From positions 1 to 64,000 of the forward strand of contig CAJXNP010000017.1 in NCBI GenBank assembly GCA_913057175.1: DNA of 64,000 bases. Direction: 5' to 3'. Each line of letters opens with the position of its first letter. The stretch's first letter is position 1. Below, in pieces: positions 37,501 through 48,566 of the stretch. Made by a program: the position numbers and the translations under genes. The notes beneath the pieces are model-generated. The model was not told the DNA's origin. It searched no databases and was given only the letters and a program-made list of their open reading frames with translations. The stretch is from an uncultured Cytophagales bacterium. Its GTDB lineage: Bacteria > Bacteroidota > Bacteroidia > Cytophagales > Cyclobacteriaceae.

Positions 37501-40500
37501 ATGCATATTAGCAAATTTGCGTTCTTTTTATTAATAGCTACGATTTGCCATAATGTATTTGGGCAAAGTCCGGGAAATGTGTCGTCGGACTTAAATCTTT
37601 GGTTCAAAGCGAATGAAGGAGTTGAAGAAGGTGCAGGTGACGCTGCGGAGGATGGGGATCCTGTATTAAATTGGCTTGATCAATCGGGTTTGGGAAATGA
37701 TGCAGTACAATCAACCGGAAGCAGGCAACCTTTGTTTGACGGAGCCAATACGATAAATGGATACCCGGTCATTCAATTCAATGGATCCGGCCATTACCTT
37801 CCAATCAGCAATATAAATTATGCAAACACCACTACACTGGATGAATTCACGGTCTATGCCATCATACGATCTTCGCAAACGGATGAAGGAATAATCGTAT
37901 CCTATGACCGGTCATCATTTTTTCGATTTTCAATAAACCACAACAACAGTGGTGCCCTCGGACTCAGCACAACCAAAAGTGGAACGACCGATGATTTTGA
38001 GTCGGGAAACTCTTTGCCCGCGGACAATGGAGTTGTCCATTTTGTCGGGGGCGATTTTGATGGTGTGTCATCGGGAGAAAAAAGATTGTTAATAGATGGT
38101 ACGGTTACGGATGAAACCAATATCGGCACCGGGTTTTTGGGAAATTCGAGCGAGTTACCCAGATATGGTTTCATAGGAACCGGCTCGGAAGCAACTGGTT
38201 TTGATGGCACTGCTACACCAGCAAATTACTTTGATGGCGATATTGCTGAATTCATTTACTATGAGCGGAAGTTAACAGCTTCGGAAAGAAAACAGGTTGA
38301 GTCATACCTCGCTATCAAATTCGGTATTACCCTAAACCCGGATGATGATGGAAACAGCACAGCCTTTGAATCGCCCAATGGTGAGGGCATCAATGAGGGG
38401 GATTATGTCGGTTCAGATGGAAGCGTCATTTGGGATGCATCTGTCAATAGCGCCTATCATCACGGTGTAGCTATCATTGGAAGGGATGACAATTCGGCAT
38501 TGGATCAGGCTCAGTCAGCAAGCATTAATTCTGATGCTATATTGAGTATGGACAAAGGTAGCAGCTTTTCTTCGGATTTAACCTTTGTAAGCTGGGGGCA
38601 TAACGATGCTTCGGTCAATTTCAGCACATCCAACACAACAACAAATTATTCCCATAGTTTAGAGCGAATTTGGAAAACGCAAGTGACCGGTAGTCCGGGA
38701 AATGTTTCCATCACATTAGATATATCCGGTTTAAAAAATACTGGTGATCCAGGAGATTATGCCTTGTTGATTGACAGTGATGCAGATTTTACTTCCGGTG
38801 CAACAGAACATACCGTGGGGACCTCCATCAATGACGATCTGATCACTTTCACGAATGTACCTCTCAGTTCCGGAGATTTTTTCACCATAGCTCTGGAATT
38901 AACGGGGCCGGCAAATGAGCTGGAAAATTTGCAGCTTTGGCTTCGATCGGATGAAGAAGTTTACAGCGATGCCGGGGCGACAATATTGGCTACGCCTGGC
39001 GATAATGTGGAAGTCTGGCGCGATCAATCCGTTAACGACCATGCCTACATCCACGATTTTGGTAGCAACCCAACTTTTGAATCCAAAGAAAATACTGATG
39101 TCCTCGATTTTAGCGGAGGTTCCCAATACTTACGATCAGGCCCAATTATTTCAGGAACTACCGCAAGGACCATGTTTGTGGTTCTCAGAACAAATGTACT
39201 CGAATCCACTTCTACCAACAATGGGGCCTTTGCCCTTGCGCCAAATGCCTCGTCCGGGGCGGGTTATACCCTGTTCGTTGAAGCTCCAGGAAGTAGTACG
39301 GGTTTAGGCCTTCGTGTATCGGGTAATAAATTGATGAACTACACCACTTCGCTTGTATCCCCGACTATCTTTTCCACCCAATCGGGGCTTAGCGCCAATG
39401 TCACAGATTCGGAGATTTATGCAAATGGACTTCTGCTGACGGATGTAGTTATTGAAACAGCAGCTACTTTAAACACCAGTAACCTTGGATCGATCATAGG
39501 CGGATTTTCAAATGGTGCAAATAATGATCCTGAATCAGCTTCTGACTTTGATGGGGATATTTATGAAATCATAGTCTTTGATGATGACATTTCAGTTTTA
39601 CGAAGGGAAAAAATAAATAGCTACCTGGCTGTCAAGTATGGAATAACAAAAATAAGCAGTGATGATGGTTCAACGGCATTGACTGATGAGCGGGACTACT
39701 TTGCTTCTGATGAGACCGTTATTTGGGACTGGAGCGCCAATACTGGTTACAATTCATTAATTGCTGGCGTAGGCCGTGATGATAATTCGAATTTTGAACT
39801 AACTGTAGGACGCAGCAGTGAGGAAGGTTCTATTGTTTCGGTAGATAAAGGTGGTAGTTTTTCTTCAGACCTTGATTTTCTATTGTGGGGTAATGATCAA
39901 AAGACACTAAGCACGATTACTTCAAATATTCCTGCTTCGTTGGATGAACGTATTTCCCGCTCATGGAAGGTGCAGGCAAATGGATCACCTGGTTTGGTAG
40001 ATGTGACGTTTGATTTAAGTGCAGGAATCGTCAATTCCGGAAATACTACCGATTATGCCTTGATTATTGATAGCGATGGTGATTTTACATTGGGTGCAAC
40101 GATCATTAATTCCGGAGTTACCTTGGTAGGGGATGAGCTGACTTTTAGTGGAGTTTCGCTTAGCAATGGAGATTATTTTACGTTGGCAGCGCCTGCCGCA
40201 AAATCGCCAGGAGGAGTAGCTGATAATCTGAAACTTTGGTTAAAGGCTGATGAAGGAGTAACCGGTACAACTCAGGTTTCGGATTGGGAAGATCAAAGTT
40301 TAAATAATTTTACAGCATCTGAAGGAACTCCATCTGATCAACCGACATTTTTAGAATCACAGATCAATTTCAATCCTACTTTGCAATTTGATGGTTCCAG
40401 CAAGCAATTGACCATAACAAATGGGATTTTTGGTTCGGATTCTTACAGCAGTACGCATGCATTCATCGTAGCTCAGACAAATACCGTCCAGAACTCGAGC

Positions 40501-43500
40501 ATTTTTTATGAGACAACAGCGGGGAGCACGGACCCAAGGTATAATGTTCACCTTCCCTGGGGAGATGGTGTGGTATACTTTGATGGGGGTGCGGACTGCT
40601 GCACCAATAACAGGCTGTCCGTGAATTGGGATGGTGAAGCAGAGCGGCCTTATCTGGGGACTTTCTTTGGCTCAACGACCGATAACTCTTCTGGGAATAA
40701 CCAGGAAATATTAAGCAACGGAAGTGTTATCGCATCAGATGGAACGTATAATTCATGGAGTGGAAATAATAGCGATTTCTATGTTGGTAGAAACAATCTG
40801 ACAAATTTCTATGCTGGTTCTATCGGAGAAATTGTCATATACGATGAGGCGGTATCAGATTTGGACCAACAAAAAATACATTCCTATTTGGCCATAAAAT
40901 ATGGGTTTACACTCGCCCAGGGCACACCTCAGGATTACCTGGCTTCTGATGGCTCAGTCATTTTTGACGCTACCGGGGATATGAATGGGTTTGTGAATGA
41001 CATTGCGGGAATTGGAATAGACGATGTATCGGGCCTCCATCAAAAAGTTTCATTGAGCATAAATGAAAATTCTTTTGTGAAAATGGCAAAACCGGGTGGT
41101 TTTCCGACTGACCGTACCTTTATTGTTTGGGGAAATGATGGACAAGATATTAATGCTACTTCTACAGGAGTTCCTGCTCCTTACATTGAACGTGTAAATC
41201 GACTATGGCGGGTTGACTTAACAGGAAATCCGGGTACGGCTGATGTTTCGTTTATATTGAAGAACGGGATAGTTGCTGACCCTGATCCGGGTGAATATGC
41301 CTTGCTAATCGATACAGACACTGACTTTTCTGATGCAACCGCTCATACTACCGGAGCAACCATCACCGGGGACACACTCACCTTTACTGGTGTTAGTTTT
41401 TCAGATCTTGATTATTTTACCCTTGCGGTACCGACTGCACCAGGACCTGGCGGTGTTTCACGAAATTTGAAATTATGGCTTCGGGGAGATGAGGGAGTTG
41501 TAGGTGGCGGAGCAGTTCAGGAATGGCAGGACCAGAGTACATTTGAGTACCACTCTACCCAAAATAATGGAACTGCTCAACCGGATGGTATCACTAATAC
41601 AATTAATAACAACAGTGTAATTACATTCGATGGTAGCAACCATTATTTCCCGGTAAATGCTTCTCTGTTTTATGATAATTCCACCTCCCTCGATAATCTC
41701 GCAATTTTTAGTGTTTTCAAGACTGATTATTCCGGGTCTGAGAATAACAACTGGGCATTCCTCGATTTTGACAGGAGCGAGTTTTTCAACTTTTATATAC
41801 TGGGGACTGGTGAATTGGGCCTTTCCTATACAGGCTCTGGAACCTCCGATATTTATGGAGTTACTACGCTCAATGACGATCAGCCACATATTGGCTCTGG
41901 TATTTACCAAAACAGCCTCGTTAATGAATCGATTTTGAGATATGATGGCATAGAAGATCTGGCTACCGATGATGTCGGTACGGGTATGTCTATTGGAACC
42001 AGCCTGACCAGGTATGGATTTATCGGAGATGGTTCAGAAGCGGATGTCTACGACGGATCGAGGAATGGAATCTTCTACGATGGCCAGCTCGGGGAACTGA
42101 TTTATTATGAAAATACAGCGTTGAATAATGAGGAGATTCGCAGAATCGAATCCTATCTGGCAATCAAATATGGTGTTACATTGGGTGGGTCAACCCAGGA
42201 GGATTACCTGGCTTCAGATGCCTCCGTTATCTGGGATGGAACTACTAACAGTAGTTATCACCATGATGTAGCGGGTATCGGTCGGGATGATGATAGTGAA
42301 TTGGAACAAACCCGATCACAAAGTATCAATGTCAATTCAACAGTTGAAATTGATAAAGGAGGTAGTTTCTCTGAAGATCTTAGTTTTATCATTTGGGGTC
42401 ACGATGATGCAACTGGCAGTTCAACAGATGTTCCTAGCGGATTTGCGAAGCGATTGAATCGAGTATGGAAAGTTAGTGTAACCGGAAATCCGGGAACAGT
42501 CAATTTCACCATAGATTTAAATCAATTTTCTGATGATATGCTCGTGGATTTGCCCGCCTCCGAATATGCTTTGTTAATTGATGGCGATGGTACCTTTTTC
42601 ACTTCAGATACCGAGCATACAACCGGCGCCAGCATTTCATCCGGAATATTGGAATTTACGGATGTTTCCTTTACGGATGCTGATTTTTTCACCATTGCGA
42701 CAACCACAGATTTTAATGGACCGGGAGGAGTTTACGATGCGTTGACCTTATGGATGAAAGCGGATCTCGGAGTTGAAAATGCCTCTGCTAATCCCGCAAC
42801 GGATGGTGAAGAAATAGCTTTTTGGAGGGATCAATCCCAAACAATATATAACGGTGAGCAGGGAGACGCCAGCCAACGACCGGTGTTGGATGAATCCAAT
42901 ACCTTTAATTCCAATCCGGTTTTAAACTTCTCAGGAAGTGATAACATGCCAATCAATGCGTTGTTTTATAATTCTGGGAACGAAATTGATGCGATGACGA
43001 TCTATGCAGTAGCCCGCACATCCGAGTCTTCCGAACAGATATTGTTGTCCTATGACCGCAGTGATTACTTCCGTTTTGCACTTAACCATGAGATTTCCTC
43101 CGATTTTGGTTTTAGCACCTACAATGGATCACTTGACGACATGGAAACGTCCAATGTGTATGATGCTGAGGATGGGTCTCCACATTTCGTGGGTGGTAGG
43201 TTTGATGGCATAAGTACAGGAGTTAAAGAATTACTGATTGATGGGACAATCAGTGATACCCGAAACATAGGTGCCTCTCCATTGGGAGCAGGAGTCACCC
43301 GTTTTGGTTTTATTGGCGCCAACAGTGAGGCTACATCTTTTGACGGAACAAATACTCCCCGAATGAGCAATACGGATCTCGCTGAGATCATTTATTTTGA
43401 AAAAGCTCTAAGTTCTACTGAACGCCAAAGGGTGGAAAGCTACATGGCAATGAAATATGGGATTCCACTTTGCAATGACACAGATGGTGACGGAACTCCA

Positions 43501-44607
43501 AATGAAGGAAATGAAGGAGACTGGATGGCGTCAGATGAAACCGTCTTTTGGGATGCCAGCGAAAATACCGACTATAATACAGATGTGATTGCCATTGGAA
43601 GGGATAATTCAAGTGAGTTGCTCCAAAAACAATCCAGTACTCCGGATGATTCATTACGCGTTTATATGGCGACATTTTCTGAAACCAATCAGGATAATCC
43701 CGGGTCAATTAGTTCTGATCTTTCATTTTTGGCAATAGGCCACAATGGCGGAAAGCAACGTGGAAATACCGATGAAGTACCGGCAGGGATCTATTCCAAA
43801 TTGATTCGTGAATGGAAGATCACCAACACAAATTTCAGTGATACCTATACAATCGAGATCGAATGGGATAGCATTGAAAACGTTGATCTGGATCATTTGC
43901 GTTTATTAGTGGATGATGATGGGGATTTTTCAGATGCCACGATTTATGGTACAGCTGATGGGTTAAGCTTTAGTTTTGGATCAGTTGTAATTTCTGGTGT
44001 AAACACTTCCATGATCCCAATGAACTCCACTCGCTATTTTTCCATGGCATCAGTGGATGAATTAACACCTTTGCCAGTGGAGTTTTATACTTTTGAAGCT
44101 TTCGTTGAGCGGGAAAGCGCTGTCAGACTCAAATGGCAAACAGCCACTGAAATTAACAATGACTATTTCACCGTTCTTAGATCAACAGATGCTAAAAATT
44201 GGGAATCTCTTGGGAATGTTAATGGAGCTGGAAATAGCAAAGTCATGAAGAGTTACTCCTACCTTGATGAAAGTCCTTTACCCGGAACTTCGTACTACAT
44301 GATCCGGCAAACTGATTTTGATGGAACAACCTCTCATTCAAAAATCCAATCGGTCAATATATTGAGTGGACAAAGCTTTCAGATTTACCCCAATCCTGTT
44401 GAGAATAGTTTACATGTTAAGTTTAATCAGAAGAATACGATCAATAATTGGGCTGTATTAAATAGTTTAGGTCTGGATATGAGCCAGAATGTTCAAATAG
44501 AAAAAGCAAAAGAAGACGGACACTGGGTATTCCACTTTAAATCACTGCCGAAAGGATTGTATTTCCTTCAGGTGGAAGATCAGTTATATCGAATATTAAA
44601 AGATTAA
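37501..44607 (+). CDS. Giant secreted five-repeat LamG-like/DUF8202 protein with T9SS sorting domain
   Basis: A 2368-residue surface or secreted protein. The signal peptide is MHISKFAFFLLIATICHNVFG. Five imperfect modules of about 415-450 residues start near residues 30, 478, 910, 1323 and 1748, each opening L.LW.(K/R)(A/S/G)(D/N)EGV. Each has a concanavalin/LamG-like jelly roll (W.DQS..N, DG..NYFDGDIAE.IYYE), then a block ESYLAIKYGITL ... DYLASDGSVIWD ... AGIGRDD (DUF8202-like) and a small beta domain (RVWKVSVTGNPG). From about 2190 comes a fibronectin-like domain (LPVEFYTFEAF...) and from about 2294 a type IX sorting domain (IYPNPVENSLHVKF ... GLYFLQV). Likely a glycan- or surface-binding adhesin; no catalytic motif seen. 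Confidence 0.88.
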   Translation: MHISKFAFFLLIATICHNVFGQSPGNVSSDLNLWFKANEGVEEGAGDAAEDGDPVLNWLDQSGLGNDAVQSTGSRQPLFDGANTINGYPVIQFNGSGHYLPISNINYANTTTLDEFTVYAIIRSSQTDEGIIVSYDRSSFFRFSINHNNSGALGLSTTKSGTTDDFESGNSLPADNGVVHFVGGDFDGVSSGEKRLLIDGTVTDETNIGTGFLGNSSELPRYGFIGTGSEATGFDGTATPANYFDGDIAEFIYYERKLTASERKQVESYLAIKFGITLNPDDDGNSTAFESPNGEGINEGDYVGSDGSVIWDASVNSAYHHGVAIIGRDDNSALDQAQSASINSDAILSMDKGSSFSSDLTFVSWGHNDASVNFSTSNTTTNYSHSLERIWKTQVTGSPGNVSITLDISGLKNTGDPGDYALLIDSDADFTSGATEHTVGTSINDDLITFTNVPLSSGDFFTIALELTGPANELENLQLWLRSDEEVYSDAGATILATPGDNVEVWRDQSVNDHAYIHDFGSNPTFESKENTDVLDFSGGSQYLRSGPIISGTTARTMFVVLRTNVLESTSTNNGAFALAPNASSGAGYTLFVEAPGSSTGLGLRVSGNKLMNYTTSLVSPTIFSTQSGLSANVTDSEIYANGLLLTDVVIETAATLNTSNLGSIIGGFSNGANNDPESASDFDGDIYEIIVFDDDISVLRREKINSYLAVKYGITKISSDDGSTALTDERDYFASDETVIWDWSANTGYNSLIAGVGRDDNSNFELTVGRSSEEGSIVSVDKGGSFSSDLDFLLWGNDQKTLSTITSNIPASLDERISRSWKVQANGSPGLVDVTFDLSAGIVNSGNTTDYALIIDSDGDFTLGATIINSGVTLVGDELTFSGVSLSNGDYFTLAAPAAKSPGGVADNLKLWLKADEGVTGTTQVSDWEDQSLNNFTASEGTPSDQPTFLESQINFNPTLQFDGSSKQLTITNGIFGSDSYSSTHAFIVAQTNTVQNSSIFYETTAGSTDPRYNVHLPWGDGVVYFDGGADCCTNNRLSVNWDGEAERPYLGTFFGSTTDNSSGNNQEILSNGSVIASDGTYNSWSGNNSDFYVGRNNLTNFYAGSIGEIVIYDEAVSDLDQQKIHSYLAIKYGFTLAQGTPQDYLASDGSVIFDATGDMNGFVNDIAGIGIDDVSGLHQKVSLSINENSFVKMAKPGGFPTDRTFIVWGNDGQDINATSTGVPAPYIERVNRLWRVDLTGNPGTADVSFILKNGIVADPDPGEYALLIDTDTDFSDATAHTTGATITGDTLTFTGVSFSDLDYFTLAVPTAPGPGGVSRNLKLWLRGDEGVVGGGAVQEWQDQSTFEYHSTQNNGTAQPDGITNTINNNSVITFDGSNHYFPVNASLFYDNSTSLDNLAIFSVFKTDYSGSENNNWAFLDFDRSEFFNFYILGTGELGLSYTGSGTSDIYGVTTLNDDQPHIGSGIYQNSLVNESILRYDGIEDLATDDVGTGMSIGTSLTRYGFIGDGSEADVYDGSRNGIFYDGQLGELIYYENTALNNEEIRRIESYLAIKYGVTLGGSTQEDYLASDASVIWDGTTNSSYHHDVAGIGRDDDSELEQTRSQSINVNSTVEIDKGGSFSEDLSFIIWGHDDATGSSTDVPSGFAKRLNRVWKVSVTGNPGTVNFTIDLNQFSDDMLVDLPASEYALLIDGDGTFFTSDTEHTTGASISSGILEFTDVSFTDADFFTIATTTDFNGPGGVYDALTLWMKADLGVENASANPATDGEEIAFWRDQSQTIYNGEQGDASQRPVLDESNTFNSNPVLNFSGSDNMPINALFYNSGNEIDAMTIYAVARTSESSEQILLSYDRSDYFRFALNHEISSDFGFSTYNGSLDDMETSNVYDAEDGSPHFVGGRFDGISTGVKELLIDGTISDTRNIGASPLGAGVTRFGFIGANSEATSFDGTNTPRMSNTDLAEIIYFEKALSSTERQRVESYMAMKYGIPLCNDTDGDGTPNEGNEGDWMASDETVFWDASENTDYNTDVIAIGRDNSSELLQKQSSTPDDSLRVYMATFSETNQDNPGSISSDLSFLAIGHNGGKQRGNTDEVPAGIYSKLIREWKITNTNFSDTYTIEIEWDSIENVDLDHLRLLVDDDGDFSDATIYGTADGLSFSFGSVVISGVNTSMIPMNSTRYFSMASVDELTPLPVEFYTFEAFVERESAVRLKWQTATEINNDYFTVLRSTDAKNWESLGNVNGAGNSKVMKSYSYLDESPLPGTSYYMIRQTDFDGTTSHSKIQSVNILSGQSFQIYPNPVENSLHVKFNQKNTINNWAVLNSLGLDMSQNVQIEKAKEDGHWVFHFKSLPKGLYFLQVEDQLYRILKD

Positions 44608-44774
44608 AATCTTACCTCTTCTACTGGCAATCCTTCATTGGCGCTTCTTTTTTCATAGGATCTTGGTCATAATTCGCTTTAGATCATCTTCAATTTTTCG
44701 GTTCTTTCATTGGGTAATTACAGCGAATTAATTATAAGTTTACAGATCGATAACCTGTTCAACTGATATTCAAA

Positions 44775-47700
44775 ATGAATCAATTATTTACCATAAACCG
44801 CTTTTCATTTTTATTTATTCTTTCGGTTATACTCACCACTTTTTCTTGCGGTAAAAAGGATGAAGCCAGTAAGGAAGAGATTCTCGATAAAATAACTGCA
44901 ACATCTATTGGCTTGGCCTATCTGGAAGAAAACCGGCTGGAAGATGCTGAACAAACCTTTCAGAGATTGATCGAACTCGATCCGGATGAATCAACAGGCT
45001 ATGCCAATCTTGGACTAACTTATCTCAGAATGGGACAATATGAGGATGCCTTTAAACAGTTGAATAAGGCCCTCGAAATCGAACCCGACAATTCAGATAT
45101 CCGGCTCATTTTGGCAAAAACATATGAACAAAACTCACAACTCGATAAGGCCATTGAAGAGCTGAATAAAATTGTAGATAAGAATCCTGGTTTTGAAAAG
45201 GCCTATTACGGATTAGCGGAGTATTATTCCCAATCTGATCAACCAGAGGCCCCACAAAAAAGGATGGAATATCTTCAAAAGACCATAGAACTCATCCCGG
45301 CTAATATCGTCCCCAGGCTTCAGCTTATCGAATTAATGGCGTTGGAAGGAAAGGCAGATGAATGTCTTGCTCAACTGGAAGAATTGAGGACGCTTGTTCC
45401 CGAATTCCCGGCTGAATCGGAGGAGTATTATGACCAGGCTGTTTCACTTCTTCGTGAAGGAAAAGCATCTGAAGCGGTTACTCCGATCAGGATCTTCCAT
45501 AACTTCCTGAAGCTGGTCCCACTTTATCAGTCTGGCAATGTGGATATCAAAGGTCCGGGAGGTGAGTTAATTGGCTTTCCAATAATTACAACAAGTAGGG
45601 GAACAAGTTTTGTATCGCTTGACGGCGAATCACTGATGGGGATCATGAAATTTGTTGATGTGAACGTGGCTGTAGGCCTTGATCTGCCTGGACTTGTTAC
45701 CGACGATAATGATGTGGAATTTTCAGCAATTGCGGTCACTGATTTTGAAGGTGATGGAGATATCGATATTTATTACAGCAGGGTGTTAAAAGGTGAAGCA
45801 AGCTCAAAGTTTTACCTGCTCAGCAATGAACTCGGATCTTTTACAGATGTCACGATGCGATCCGGTCTGGATCATGAAGGGATTGAAACTTCAGCTACAT
45901 TTTCTGATTACAACAATGATGGAAGAGAAGACCTGCTGGTTACCACCACAAGTCGTAATTACCTCTACGAAAATAAAGGTGAAGGAAAATTTGAAGATGT
46001 TTCGGATAAAATCGGATTAAACGATTCTGAAACAAGCAATGCCTCGATCTTATTTGATGCCGATCAGGATGGAGATCTTGATATATACATCGCCAATGAA
46101 TCGCAAAACAACTTATTCAGAAATAATGGTGATGGGACATTTAACGAGCAGGCTGAAACAATGGGGCTCGATGGCGGAGCATCCAATACAATTTTTGCCG
46201 GTTTTGGAGATTTTGACGATGATGGAGACCTGGATATTTTGAATGCCAATAAATCGGGAAAGAATCAGTTATTTACAAATCTCAGACAAGCTCGTTTTAA
46301 GGAAGTTTCTGCTGAAACCGGGTTGGAAAATACAGGAAATTCAGGTATCGCGGCTATTGGAGATTACAACAATGATGGATTTCTGGATTTGCTTTCCACT
46401 TCATCTGATGGACAATATTTACTTTATAAAAATAAAGGGGATGGGTCATTTATTGTAGATGAATCTTCATCAAAATCACTAAAAATTCTTAATGGCAAGA
46501 AGGGAAATGATGCGCAGTTTTATGATCTGGACAATGATGGACATCTTGATATCATTTTAGCAGTGGAAGGGTCAGAAGGTCATCAGAGTGGATTGTATTT
46601 ATTTCACAATGATAGCATTGGCAAGTTCAGCGATGCAACGGATATCATTCCCGGAACGATCAATGAAGTCCAAAAGATCGTAACGGCTGACTTCAATGCA
46701 GATGGAGACCTGGATCTCTTTTTGGCCTGCTCAGGTGGTATCAAACTCATCCGGAATGAAACAGGTAACATGAACCACTACATCAAAGTGCAATTGGTAG
46801 GCTTGACAAATGGAAGTGGCAAAAACAATTATTTTGGTATTGGCGCCAAACTGGAGCTTAAAGCCGGTGATCTCTATCAGATGAAAGTGGTGACTCAGCC
46901 GGTTATGCATTTCGGAATGGGAACAAGGGAAGAAGCGGATATTCTCCGTATTGTCTGGTCCAATGGTGTCCCGCAAAATATCATCGCTCCTAAAAGTGAT
47001 CAGGACCTGATCGAGGAGCAGTTGTTAAAAGGCTCATGTCCATTCCTCTACACCTGGAATGGTGAGGAATATGTGTTTGTCAAAGATGTGATGTGGCGTA
47101 GCGCTTTGGGCATGCCTCTAGGGATAATGGGTGGCAAGACAGCCTATGCTTTCCCGGATATTTCCCAGGAATACATTAAGATTCCCGGAGAGCTGCTGAA
47201 ACCGGATAATGGGTTATATAGGTTGAATATTACCGAGGAGTTGTGGGAGGCGGTATATTTTGATAAGGCTCAACTGATTGCGGTTGATCACCCGGCTGAT
47301 GTCAATTTTTACGTGGATGAAAGATTTACACTTCCACCATTTTCAGGGAGGGAATTGTATCATGTGGATGAAAAACATCTTCCGAAAGCCGTTTACGATG
47401 GACAAGGAAATAATTTGTTAACCTTTGTGGAGAAAAAAGATGATCGGTACATCTCCCATTTTAAAACGGACGAATTCCAGGGATTGACAGAGAAACATGA
47501 ATTGATCCTCGATCTGGGAGAGAAGGCGAATTCGGATAATCTGTACCTGTTTTTGCAAGGATGGATATTTCCTACGGATGCAAGTATCAATACAGCAATT
47601 TCACAGTCTGAGAAGCATAAACCAATTGCTCCTTACCTTCAGGTTTTGAATGAAAAAGGGGAGTGGGAGACGGTTATTGAAAGTGTTGGTTTTCCGATGG

Positions 47701-48335
47701 GAAAAGATAAGACTGTCATCGTTGATTTGACTAATAAGTTTCTTTCATCCGACCGAAAGGTGAAGCTGGTCACAAACATGCAGATCTATTGGGATCATAT
47801 TTTCTATTCAGAAACAGCAAACGATACACCAGTTAAAATGACGGAATTGAAATTGAAATCTGCTGATTTACATTTCAGGGGGTATTCAGCATCGTATCGA
47901 AAAGGAGGCCGGTACGGTCCACATTGGTTTGATTACTACGATGTTACGACCGGTCAAAAATGGAGAGATTTAACGGGTAATTATACCCGATATGGCGATG
48001 TGTTGCCTTTGTTAACCGAAGGAGACGACATGTATGTGATTTGCAATGCTGGCGATGAGATCAGCTTTGAATTCGATGCTTCAGGTTTGTCGGATCTTCC
48101 GGAAGGATGGACCCGTGATTTCCTCATTTACACCGAAGGATGGGTAAAAGATGGTGACCTGAATACAGCTTATGGGCAAACGGTCGCCCCGTTGCCTTTC
48201 AGAAATATGACAAGCTACCCTTACGGATCAAATGAAAAATACCCGGATAGTGAGGGATACAAAGATTATCAAGAAAAATACAATACACGGGAAGTTTCTA
48301 CAAACCGATTTAAAAGTACTCTAAAATCTCAATAA
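44775..48335 (+). CDS. TPR/FG-GAP/ASPIC-UnbV (CRTAC1-like) lipoprotein
   Basis: An 1186-residue lipoprotein (Cys25 in TTFS-C). Residues 40-250 carry TPR repeats (AEQTFQRLIELDPDESTGYANLGLTYLRMGQYEDAF). Residues 300-640 are FG-GAP/VCBS repeats with calcium-binding D-x-D-x-D-G-x-x-D loops (FDADQDGDLDIYIAN, DYNNDGFLDLL, DLDNDGHLDIIL). An ASPIC/UnbV domain follows at about 645-740 (FGIGAKLELKAGD ... QPVMHFGMGTREEADILRIVWSNG). The final 440 residues are a conserved-looking but unrecognised region starting CPFLYTWNGEEYVFVKDV. Function unknown; the architecture suggests an outer-membrane calcium-stabilised propeller scaffold. Confidence 0.87.
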   Translation: MNQLFTINRFSFLFILSVILTTFSCGKKDEASKEEILDKITATSIGLAYLEENRLEDAEQTFQRLIELDPDESTGYANLGLTYLRMGQYEDAFKQLNKALEIEPDNSDIRLILAKTYEQNSQLDKAIEELNKIVDKNPGFEKAYYGLAEYYSQSDQPEAPQKRMEYLQKTIELIPANIVPRLQLIELMALEGKADECLAQLEELRTLVPEFPAESEEYYDQAVSLLREGKASEAVTPIRIFHNFLKLVPLYQSGNVDIKGPGGELIGFPIITTSRGTSFVSLDGESLMGIMKFVDVNVAVGLDLPGLVTDDNDVEFSAIAVTDFEGDGDIDIYYSRVLKGEASSKFYLLSNELGSFTDVTMRSGLDHEGIETSATFSDYNNDGREDLLVTTTSRNYLYENKGEGKFEDVSDKIGLNDSETSNASILFDADQDGDLDIYIANESQNNLFRNNGDGTFNEQAETMGLDGGASNTIFAGFGDFDDDGDLDILNANKSGKNQLFTNLRQARFKEVSAETGLENTGNSGIAAIGDYNNDGFLDLLSTSSDGQYLLYKNKGDGSFIVDESSSKSLKILNGKKGNDAQFYDLDNDGHLDIILAVEGSEGHQSGLYLFHNDSIGKFSDATDIIPGTINEVQKIVTADFNADGDLDLFLACSGGIKLIRNETGNMNHYIKVQLVGLTNGSGKNNYFGIGAKLELKAGDLYQMKVVTQPVMHFGMGTREEADILRIVWSNGVPQNIIAPKSDQDLIEEQLLKGSCPFLYTWNGEEYVFVKDVMWRSALGMPLGIMGGKTAYAFPDISQEYIKIPGELLKPDNGLYRLNITEELWEAVYFDKAQLIAVDHPADVNFYVDERFTLPPFSGRELYHVDEKHLPKAVYDGQGNNLLTFVEKKDDRYISHFKTDEFQGLTEKHELILDLGEKANSDNLYLFLQGWIFPTDASINTAISQSEKHKPIAPYLQVLNEKGEWETVIESVGFPMGKDKTVIVDLTNKFLSSDRKVKLVTNMQIYWDHIFYSETANDTPVKMTELKLKSADLHFRGYSASYRKGGRYGPHWFDYYDVTTGQKWRDLTGNYTRYGDVLPLLTEGDDMYVICNAGDEISFEFDASGLSDLPEGWTRDFLIYTEGWVKDGDLNTAYGQTVAPLPFRNMTSYPYGSNEKYPDSEGYKDYQEKYNTREVSTNRFKSTLKSQ

Positions 48336-48566
48336 AGGTATTGAATGAGTTTGTTGATGACAGTTGTTTACTGATATAGCTAACATAAAATCAAAAGGGT
48401 ACGAGATGGGATATTTGTGTTAATAGAACTACATACGGTGTGATATTAGAACTACATGCATTATGATATTCTAAATGCGAACACTATGATAAGTTAACGA
48501 CAAGGCTACTGATTTTTTTTCAGATATCTTTTGACCCTATAAAATTCCTATTCTAATATGCCTCTA

